The notes under the pieces were generated by a model. It was not told the DNA's origin, did not search any database, and saw only the letters and a list, made by a program, of their open reading frames with translations. The position numbers were made by a program, and so were the translations under genes. This document shows, one piece after another, positions 1 to 5,438 of a stretch of DNA of 5,438 nucleotides (within the stretch, counting starts at the first letter, position 1; every line of letters starts with the position of its first letter). This DNA comes from Bacteroidia bacterium (GTDB lineage: Bacteria; Bacteroidota; Bacteroidia; Bacteroidales; BM520): the NCBI GenBank assembly GCA_009930445.1, contig RZYD01000176.1, positions 1 to 5,438 of the forward strand. Reading direction: 5' to 3'.

Positions 1-2690
1 TGTATATCAAAATGTTAATTGAATATTTTGGTAAAAGAGTAGATTACGACCCATACAATATTGACCTGCTTTTACCCCCCAAATACATACGCTTAAAATA
101 CCAATCAGATGCTGCCAATCAGGGTTATGCAATTATGATAAAGCATAATGGTTTTGTTTTGGCTGATGTGGTTGGTTTGGGGAAAACGATTATTGCTTGT
201 ATGATTATTAAAAAGTTCATTTATGAAAATGGCACTCATACAAAGGTTTTGGTTGTTGTTCCCCCTGCAATTGAAGATAGCTGGAGACGGACAGTAAAAG
301 ATTTTGAACTGGATAATCATTTTACTTTCATTACGCTTGGAAGCTTACACAAGATACTCGACAGAAACAATTATTCTTATCCGAATCCTGAGGAGATTGA
401 TTTAATTGCAGTTGACGAATCGCACAAATTCAGAAATGATTACACCGAAATGTATTTGGCTTTGCAGGAAATATGTAAAATGCCACGTTCAAGAGCTGCC
501 GAAAATGGAGATTCACGAAAGAAAATAATTTTAATTTCTGCAACGCCTTTGAATAACCGTCCACAGGATATTGAAAACCAACTTTATCTTTTTCAGGACA
601 GAAGAAACAGCACGCTTGAAAACATAAGAAACCTGCAGGAATATTTCAAACCAATTAATGAGCAGTATAAAAAACTGGCTTATGAGAAAAAACTGAATAT
701 CAAAAAACTGAAAGCGCTATTCCAGAAATTACGAGATGATGTAGTGGAACCGCTTGTAATTCGCAGAACAAGAACAGATATTGAGAGCAACAAGGAATAT
801 TTGGAGGACTTGGAAAAACAAGGAATAAAGTTTCCTAAAGTGGGCGACCCAATTGCCTTGTACTATGAATTGGATGGAAAACTAAGTGAATTGTTCTTCG
901 ATACCGTTTCTCTGATTACTAACCTTAACGAGGAAGGCAATAAAATTGACGGTTTAGGCTATTACCGTTACCGTGCAATTGAGTTTCTTTCTAAAGAGGA
1001 AGACAAGAAAATGTATGGTAATGTAGAATCCATATCAGGCAGGTTATCTGCCATTATGAAAACGCTTTTGGTGAAACGCCTTGAAAGTAGTTTTTATGCT
1101 TTCACTCAGTCATTGTCAAGATTTCAGAAGGCCATTGATAATATGTTGGGATTGTTTGATGATAACCGGGTATTTATTGCGCCTGATTTAGATATAAACA
1201 AGTTGCTCGAAGAAGGTTTAAGTTATGATGAGATTGAAGCTAAAATCAACGAAAAAGGCGGAAATAATAAGGAGTATAAAAAAGATGCTTTCGACAAAAA
1301 ATTTGTTGCCTTGCTCAAGCAGGATAAAGAAAAAGTGGATGATTTAATTGAACGCTGGAGCAAAGTAATGAAAGACCCAAAACTGATTGAGTTTGCAAAA
1401 CAAATTCAGGAGGAATTTTTTAAACCAAACCAAAATATTAGTGGCAAACTGATTATTTTTTCCGAATCAAAAGAAACCGTGGAAGAACTCACCGTCCGTC
1501 TTTCAAAGATTACAAAGAAAAAGGTTCTTACTGTAAGTGCCGAAAACAGAAAACAGGTTGAAAATACAATCCGTGACAATTTCGATGCGAATCTTGAAGA
1601 GGATAAATGGCAGAACGATTACGATATTATTATCACAACGGAAGTACTGGCAGAAGGAATTAACCTACACAGAAGCAATGTAATAGTAAACTATGATGTT
1701 CCCTGGAACTCTACCCGTTTAATGCAACGCATCGGTCGTGTTAACCGTATCGGTTCAAGAGCCGACAGAATCTATGTTTACAACTATTATCCGTCTGCCC
1801 ATGGCGATGCTCAAATTCATTTGGTAAACAATGCCCTGCGTAAACTTCAGGCATTTCATACTGCTTTCGGTGAAGATAATAAGGTATTCTCAATTCTTGA
1901 AGAAAAAGGAGAAGGTGCTTTATTCGGTAATAAAATTCAAAAAGAAGAAAGCGAAATTCTTAAGTATCTTAATGAATTAAGAGATTTCCGAAAAAAACAT
2001 CCAAAGATATTTAACGATATTTCAAAAATTCCAAATAAAGCAAGGTGTGGCAGAAAACTGCCTGACAGTAAACAAATGACTTTGCTCGACACAGAAACAG
2101 GAGAGATAAATTATCCCTTGCAGAATACATCACTGACCTATCTGAAAAGTGAAAATCATCCCGGCATTTTCTGTCTGATTACACTGGAAATGAATATTAT
2201 AGAAATGAATTTCTTACAGGCAGTAAAGTTGTTTAAAGCTCCTGATTCAGAAAAAGCAATTGCCTTGCACGAATTACACCACAAACAAACACTGGCAGGT
2301 CTTGAATATTTTGAGTCGGAAAAAAATCAGGAAAATGTAAAGACAGTTTCTCGCAGAAACCTGAGTCCGGTAGAAAATAAAGCCATTTCAAATTTAAATG
2401 CAATAGTAAAAATTGCACCAACCGAACAAAAGCGAATAGCCTTACTTCGTGCTTTAGATATAATCAAAAATGGAACATTTGCTTCGAAGGGTTTGCCAAA
2501 ATCCATCAGCGATTTTTTTACATCAAATGCAGGTTTAATTAAAGAACGGGATAATTTTATAGACCAACTTTTTATAACTGTGCTCGACAGGTACGACCTT
2601 TCTCCCGCTGCAGAAGAAGTGCAGCAAATAGATAAAGCACATCGGGGAATTGTAAACCCACAGATTGTAATCACTCAAAGTTTTAGTTAG
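1..2690 (+). CDS. SNF2/HepA-like superfamily 2 DNA helicase, 5'-truncated by the window
   Basis: ATP-dependent DNA translocase of the SNF2/HepA type found in restriction and defence loci. The frame is open from position 3. The first ATG is at 12, but no ribosome site is visible before it, and the preceding codons read Tyr-Ile-Lys into IEYFG, a stretch I remember as internal in homologues that carry an N-terminal phospholipase D-like domain. I therefore call it partial. Numbering from that ATG (892 residues): YQSDA at 30-34; Walker A GLGKT 55-59; motif Ia 78-87; DESH box 135-138; motif III SAT 176-178; motif IV IIFSES around 481-486; motif V TTEVLAEGINL 542-552; motif VI QRIGRVNRIG 572-581 with both arginines. 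All ATPase motifs are intact. A roughly 300-residue, mostly charged helical insert separates the two RecA lobes. Residues 640-892 match no domain I recognise. It is probably co-transcribed with the KilA-N and methylase genes. An upstream PLD nuclease domain is inferred, not seen. Confidence 0.93.
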   Translation, partial: YIKMLIEYFGKRVDYDPYNIDLLLPPKYIRLKYQSDAANQGYAIMIKHNGFVLADVVGLGKTIIACMIIKKFIYENGTHTKVLVVVPPAIEDSWRRTVKDFELDNHFTFITLGSLHKILDRNNYSYPNPEEIDLIAVDESHKFRNDYTEMYLALQEICKMPRSRAAENGDSRKKIILISATPLNNRPQDIENQLYLFQDRRNSTLENIRNLQEYFKPINEQYKKLAYEKKLNIKKLKALFQKLRDDVVEPLVIRRTRTDIESNKEYLEDLEKQGIKFPKVGDPIALYYELDGKLSELFFDTVSLITNLNEEGNKIDGLGYYRYRAIEFLSKEEDKKMYGNVESISGRLSAIMKTLLVKRLESSFYAFTQSLSRFQKAIDNMLGLFDDNRVFIAPDLDINKLLEEGLSYDEIEAKINEKGGNNKEYKKDAFDKKFVALLKQDKEKVDDLIERWSKVMKDPKLIEFAKQIQEEFFKPNQNISGKLIIFSESKETVEELTVRLSKITKKKVLTVSAENRKQVENTIRDNFDANLEEDKWQNDYDIIITTEVLAEGINLHRSNVIVNYDVPWNSTRLMQRIGRVNRIGSRADRIYVYNYYPSAHGDAQIHLVNNALRKLQAFHTAFGEDNKVFSILEEKGEGALFGNKIQKEESEILKYLNELRDFRKKHPKIFNDISKIPNKARCGRKLPDSKQMTLLDTETGEINYPLQNTSLTYLKSENHPGIFCLITLEMNIIEMNFLQAVKLFKAPDSEKAIALHELHHKQTLAGLEYFESEKNQENVKTVSRRNLSPVENKAISNLNAIVKIAPTEQKRIALLRALDIIKNGTFASKGLPKSISDFFTSNAGLIKERDNFIDQLFITVLDRYDLSPAAEEVQQIDKAHRGIVNPQIVITQSFS

Positions 2691-2700
2691 ATGTTATTTC

Positions 2701-2724
2701 AATTACCCCGAATTCGGTATAATT
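2701..2724. promoter_or_regulatory. Intergenic dyad upstream of the KilA-N gene (candidate operator)
   Basis: The 48-bp helicase/KilA-N gap contains a loopless inverted repeat: outer arms AATTA/TAATT, two mismatched pairs, and a perfect ten-base core CCGAATTCGG at 2708-2717. The dyad ends 14 bases before the KilA-N start codon. There is no loop and no following U-tract, so an intrinsic terminator is unlikely; an operator or RNA structure near the start is more plausible. Its CGAATTCG core is also the centre of the 34-bp palindrome inside the next gene. A TATAAT string at 2718-2723 overlaps the right arm but is not the usual Bacteroidota promoter type. The function is inference only. Confidence 0.4.
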
Positions 2725-2738
2725 AAAAAGCCGCGAAA

Positions 2739-3566
2739 ATGGCAAAACAAAAAATAATAAATGTTCAGCAGGTTTCAGTTCAGGTAATAGCTGAAAAAAA
2801 AATGGATTTTATTTGCATCACCGACATGGCTAACGCCAAAGAAAATGAAAGCAGGGCTGCTGACATTATCAAAAACTGGATAAGAAATCGTTATACGATT
2901 GAATTCCTGGGAACATGGGAACAAATGTATAATCCAAATTTTAAAGTGGTCGAATTCGACCACTTTAAAATGCAAGCCGGATTAAACTCGTTTGTTTTGA
3001 GTGTATCTGAGTGGATTGAAAAGACAAATGCCATCGGTTTTATTGTAAAAAAAGGGCGATATGGAGGTACCTATGCGCACAAAGATATCGCTTTTGAATT
3101 TGGTTCGGCAATCAGCGCACCTTTCAAACTTTACCTGATCAAAGAGTTCCAGCGACTCAAAGAAGATGAAACCAACCGTAACAAACTCGAATGGAATCTC
3201 CAGCGTACTTTGGCTAAAGTAAATTATCGTATTCATACCGATGCCATTAAGGAAAAACTGATACCCAAAGAGCTGTCGAAAAATGAGATTAATACTGTTT
3301 ATGCAAGTGAAGCCGACATGCTTAATATGGCGCTTTTTGGTAAAACTGCTTTGCAGTGGCGAACAGAAAACCCCGAAGCAGAAGGAAATATCAGGGATAT
3401 GGCTACCATTGAGCAACTTGTAGTTCTCAGTAACCTGGAAAGCATTAATGCTGTGCTGATCCATCAGGGCTTATCCCAATCCGAAAGACTTAATCAACTC
3501 AACCGGATTGCCATTACTCATATGAAATCATTACTTGGAAATACGCAATTGAAAAAACTGAAATAG
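2739..3566 (+). CDS. KilA-N domain DNA-binding protein
   Basis: 275-residue KilA-N protein. This DNA-binding fold is known from phages and large DNA viruses, and it also occurs as an accessory gene in bacterial restriction-modification operons. The KilA-N domain covers about residues 22-142. Recognisable family blocks are ITDMA (27-31), IIKNWIRNRYTIEFLGTWE (43-61), NPNFK (65-69), VEFD (71-74), AGLNSF (80-85), KGRYGGTYAHKDIAFEF (105-121) and LYLIKEFQRLKEDE (131-144). Residues 145-275 form a mainly helical C-terminal part with no domain I can name; it may mediate oligomerisation or partner contact. ATG 2739 is the first start after the in-frame stop at 2724-2726 and is preceded by A-rich sequence, not a Shine-Dalgarno site. 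Oddities: V70 and H75 replace what I recall as Pro and Gly in the family, and both fall in the 34-bp palindrome. There is also an A9 run at 2794-2802. Neighbours suggest a regulator or DNA-recognition subunit of the helicase/methylase system; which one is unknown. Confidence 0.93.
   Translation: MAKQKIINVQQVSVQVIAEKKMDFICITDMANAKENESRAADIIKNWIRNRYTIEFLGTWEQMYNPNFKVVEFDHFKMQAGLNSFVLSVSEWIEKTNAIGFIVKKGRYGGTYAHKDIAFEFGSAISAPFKLYLIKEFQRLKEDETNRNKLEWNLQRTLAKVNYRIHTDAIKEKLIPKELSKNEINTVYASEADMLNMALFGKTALQWRTENPEAEGNIRDMATIEQLVVLSNLESINAVLIHQGLSQSERLNQLNRIAITHMKSLLGNTQLKKLK
2938..2971. repeat. Perfect loopless 34-bp palindrome inside the KilA-N gene
   Basis: Two 17-base arms meet with no spacer between 2954 and 2955. 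The left arm is ATTTTAAAGTGGTCGAA and the right arm is its exact reverse complement; pairing breaks at 2937/2972. It encodes FKVVEFDHFK (residues 68-77), flanked by part of Asn67 and Met78. The palindrome is in codon register, so the opposite strand reads the same ten residues. In RNA it would form a long hairpin within the gene, and in supercoiled DNA it could extrude a cruciform. Part of the symmetry comes from the conserved protein motif, but the exact pairing of all 17 positions goes beyond that. Its function is unknown: a protein-binding site, an attenuating RNA hairpin, or a product of template-switch mutation. Confidence 0.97.
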
Positions 3567-3567
3567 T

Positions 3568-5438
3568 ATGGCAGCCAACAGAATTCAATTACAGAATGCA
3601 TTGCACAAACCTTACGACAGGGTTCTTTTTTCAAGAGAAGTTTTAAGTCCGGTTTTTGGTTCAGGATTTACGCTTAATTCCTCTTTGGTTCCGGCATCGG
3701 TATCGCCCAACAAATCAGAATCGGCAGCCATTGCCAACGTTTGGATTTACGGAAATATTCAATTGGACGACAACACCGAAATTACTTGCTACGAAGTTCT
3801 GTTGCAACCCAAAGTCCGCATCGAACAAAGCAAAGTTGCCATTCAGCAATATGTTCGCAAACTCCTAACAGCCGGACAAGCGGCATTAATTAATTTTGTT
3901 CCGGGAAGGGATTTCTCCCCTTTAGGGGAGATGTCCAAAGGACAGAGGGGTGTTTGGCGGCTTACATTGGTTGCCAAAGACAGTGTGCTGACCGACAAAG
4001 GGGTAAAAGAAAAAACTACTAATGCCAAACGTTACACATTTTTATTAGGCCCTTCGGAAACCTGCAAAACAGCAGCCGAACGCTTCGAAACCCTGAGCAC
4101 CGAAAAGGAAATCACTTTTCAAACCCTTGTCAATGCCTTCTCGGTTGAAAAATTAAGTAAAGCATTCTTTGATGAATACACCCTGCATTATCAAATTTTT
4201 TGCGATTATCTGCAGGAATCCAATTACCGTAAATCAGTTTTCAATATTACCTTTCCTGCGGGTGCTTCAAAACAGGATGAGGATAAAGCCAGCAAACCCA
4301 TCCGCGATTTTGTAAAGAAACTGCTTGGGCGAATTGTGTTTCTTTACTTCGTTCAGAAAAAGGGTTGGCTGGGTGCAAGCGATACCCATTACACCGATGG
4401 TCCTGGCGATTTCATAAGACAACTATTTAATCTATCGGGCGGGAATGAAGCCTTTTACAGCAATTGGTTAACGGTGCTTTTCTTTGATACATTAAACAAA
4501 GAAAGAGCAAACGATGATTTTAAAATGCCCGATGGTAAAATTCTGAAAGTTCCTTTCCTGAATGGGGGGTTGTTCGATAAAGAAGAATTTGACGAACATT
4601 TGCTGACTTTTAAATCAAAGCTTTTCCACAACCCCGATTTTGAAGATGTCATACTTACTGCAAAAAGCAATGGCCCCGAAAGCTATCGGGGTGCCCGTGG
4701 TTTTCTCGACTTTTTGGATGCCTTTAACTTCACGGTGTACGAAGACAGCCCCGATGACCATACTGTAGCCGTTGACCCGGAAATGTTAGGTCATATTTTC
4801 GAAAACCTCCTCGAAGACAACAAAGACAAAGGGGCTTTTTATACCCCAAAGGAAATTGTGCATTACATGTGTCAGGAAAGTTTAACGGAATACCTGTGCA
4901 CCACTTTGCAGATTAAAGATGAAGTTGCAGAACGGGAAGCCGTAAGTCATTTGCTGAAAAACAAAGTAGTTGCCGATGTGCTAAAACCTGAAATTGCTGA
5001 ACTTGAAAAAGCCCTGGATAATGTAAAAATCTGCGACCCGGCAATCGGTTCCGGTGCATTTCCTATGGGCTTATTACAGGAAATTTTCAGCATAAAAGAA
5101 CTCATTGCTTACGAAACCGGCAAGGAATGGAAACCTGCCGAAACCAAGCTGAACATTATCCAAAACTCCATTTACGGGGTGGATATTGAAAAAGGTGCGG
5201 TGGACATTGCCCGTTTGCGTTTCTGGCTGAGTTTGGTAGTGGACGAGGAAAAGCCCAAAGCCCTGCCCAACCTCGATTATAAAATTGTGGTAGGCGATAG
5301 CCTGATAAGTAAGTTCGCTGGCGAAATTGTGGAGATTGATTGGGAACGTAAAAGCAGCGTGGGCAAAGCCGATGAATATGTAAAGAATGTACAGCGTTTA
5401 TTGGTTGAAGTTGCCGACAAACAAAAGAAATACTTTAA
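3568..5438 (+). CDS. Eco57I/type IIG-like adenine-specific DNA methyltransferase, 3'-truncated by the window
   Basis: N6-adenine DNA methyltransferase of the large gamma class (Eco57I/PglX-like) and possible type IIG restriction-modification enzyme. The ATG lies one base after the KilA-N stop, indicating translational coupling. The frame stays open for 623 codons to the last base. Visible landmarks: an N-terminal block FSREVLSPVFGSGF (21-34) typical, from memory, of large Eco57I-family proteins; PFLNGGLF (329-336); GHIFENLLE (408-416); methylase motif X GAFYTP (422-427); motif I DPAIGSGAF (490-498), which binds S-adenosylmethionine; motif II YGVDIEKGAVDIARLR (536-551); and motif III VGDSL (575-579). 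The catalytic NPPY and the target-recognition region would lie beyond the window. A PD-(D/E)xK nuclease is not clear: D67/D68 and E76 precede LLQPK, but the expected lysine at 78 is Leu. Two palindromic elements are embedded in frame, at residues 116-128 and around 370-374. Base composition looks richer in G+C than the helicase gene. It could be BREX PglX-like, DISARM DrmMI-like or a true type IIG enzyme. Confidence 0.92.
   Translation, partial: MAANRIQLQNALHKPYDRVLFSREVLSPVFGSGFTLNSSLVPASVSPNKSESAAIANVWIYGNIQLDDNTEITCYEVLLQPKVRIEQSKVAIQQYVRKLLTAGQAALINFVPGRDFSPLGEMSKGQRGVWRLTLVAKDSVLTDKGVKEKTTNAKRYTFLLGPSETCKTAAERFETLSTEKEITFQTLVNAFSVEKLSKAFFDEYTLHYQIFCDYLQESNYRKSVFNITFPAGASKQDEDKASKPIRDFVKKLLGRIVFLYFVQKKGWLGASDTHYTDGPGDFIRQLFNLSGGNEAFYSNWLTVLFFDTLNKERANDDFKMPDGKILKVPFLNGGLFDKEEFDEHLLTFKSKLFHNPDFEDVILTAKSNGPESYRGARGFLDFLDAFNFTVYEDSPDDHTVAVDPEMLGHIFENLLEDNKDKGAFYTPKEIVHYMCQESLTEYLCTTLQIKDEVAEREAVSHLLKNKVVADVLKPEIAELEKALDNVKICDPAIGSGAFPMGLLQEIFSIKELIAYETGKEWKPAETKLNIIQNSIYGVDIEKGAVDIARLRFWLSLVVDEEKPKALPNLDYKIVVGDSLISKFAGEIVEIDWERKSSVGKADEYVKNVQRLLVEVADKQKKYF
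3914..3951. repeat. In-frame interspersed palindromic mini-element (Bacteroidota type)
   Basis: Two adjacent hairpins. The first has a seven-pair stem, TCTCCCC (3914-3920) with GGGGAGA (3925-3931), around a TTTA loop. The second has TGTCC (3932-3936) with GGACA (3940-3944) around AAA. A trailing AGGGGT (3946-3951) could pair instead with CCCCT at 3917-3921. The block is much more GC-rich and structured than its surroundings. From memory, the hairpin-then-ATGTCC...GGACAGAGGGG pattern occurs as a dispersed repeat across many Bacteroidota genomes. Here it is translated as FSPLGEMSKGQRG (residues 116-128), between NFVPGRD and VWRLTLVAKD, so it looks like an in-frame insertion in the methylase's N-terminal region. 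Exact boundaries and copy number cannot be set from one copy. Confidence 0.75.
4674..4691. repeat. 18-bp near-perfect palindrome in the methylase gene
   Basis: CCCCGA (4674-4679) pairs with TCGGGG (4686-4691) around AAGCTA, whose AGCT core is itself palindromic; only the 4680/4685 pair (A/A) is mismatched. G4673 and T4692 could add a wobble pair. It encodes PESYRG, in the variable stretch before the GFLDFLDAFNFTV block. The CCCGA(T/A)AGCT(A/T)TCGGG pattern is, from memory, a frequent dispersed palindrome in Bacteroidota genomes, so this may be a second small repeat carried inside the gene. Confidence 0.6.

Noticed and set aside
1698..1709. GTTCC-CT-GGAAC inverted repeat in the helicase gene
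   Set aside because: Encodes the conserved YDVPWN segment before motif VI; short and adequately explained by coding constraint.
2718..2723. TATAAT as a promoter -10 box before the KilA-N gene
   Set aside because: No matching -35 at a suitable distance, and the likely host phylum uses a different promoter consensus (TAnnTTTG). Tight spacing favours read-through from the helicase gene.
2886..2900. Short inverted repeat AATCGT/ACGATT in the KilA-N gene
   Set aside because: Six-pair arms around a three-base loop inside the conserved NRYTIE codons; this size is expected by chance.
2775..2975. Minus-strand open frame whose start reads FKVVEFDHFK, as on the plus strand
   Set aside because: It is the in-register palindrome read backwards, not a duplicated gene; the rest is a shadow of the KilA-N gene.
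2710..3586. Cluster of four GAATTC sites (2710, 2901, 2952, 3581) with none noticed elsewhere
   Set aside because: Two are the centres of the dyads and the others fit AT-rich coding sequence. There is no evidence that this system recognises GAATTC, and large gamma-class methylases usually recognise asymmetric sites.
3656..3868. Plus-strand 70-codon open frame inside the methylase
   Set aside because: It overlaps the methylase coding frame, which shows clear family blocks; the product has no recognisable features.
5436..5438. A TAA at the very end that looks like the methylase stop codon
   Set aside because: Codon phase from ATG 3568 gives TTT at 5434-5436 and an incomplete AA- codon at 5437-5438, so TAA is out of frame and the gene continues beyond the window.

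Overview
The window holds three same-strand genes, packed as one probable operon, and both end genes run off the window. Bacteroidota is the best guess for the host. The reasons are the AT-rich coding sequence, A-rich start regions without Shine-Dalgarno motifs, and two short GC-rich palindromic elements inside the third gene that resemble (from memory) interspersed repeats common in Bacteroidota. No rRNA or other phylogenetic marker is present, so this stays an inference.

Layout: (1) positions 1-2690, the C-terminal bulk of a SNF2/HepA-like superfamily 2 helicase whose N-terminus lies upstream; (2) a 48-bp gap with a near-symmetric dyad; (3) 2739-3566, a 275-residue KilA-N domain protein whose coding sequence contains a loopless, perfect 34-bp palindrome; (4) after one spacer base, 3568 to the window end, the first 623 codons of a large Eco57I/type IIG-like adenine-specific DNA methyltransferase, possibly with restriction activity. 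No stretch longer than 50 bases lacks a gene.

The set (DNA translocase, large gamma-type N6-adenine methylase, DNA-binding accessory protein) is what one expects of a DNA-modification-based phage defence locus, in the broad style of DISARM (helicase plus DrmMI), BREX (PglX) or helicase-assisted type IIG systems. The methylase would mark host DNA. The helicase would translocate on, or help degrade, unmarked DNA. The KilA-N protein would bind DNA as a regulator or as part of the complex. None of the other hallmark DISARM or BREX genes can be seen in this span, so the system cannot be assigned to a named type.

The most unusual signal is the 34-bp palindrome in the KilA-N gene. It sits on a conserved protein motif, and the two residues that differ from the family consensus as I remember it (V70 and H75) are encoded by mutually reverse-complementary codons (GTG and CAC), so those differences are what make the palindrome perfect. 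A second dyad with the same CGAATTCG core lies just upstream of this gene.
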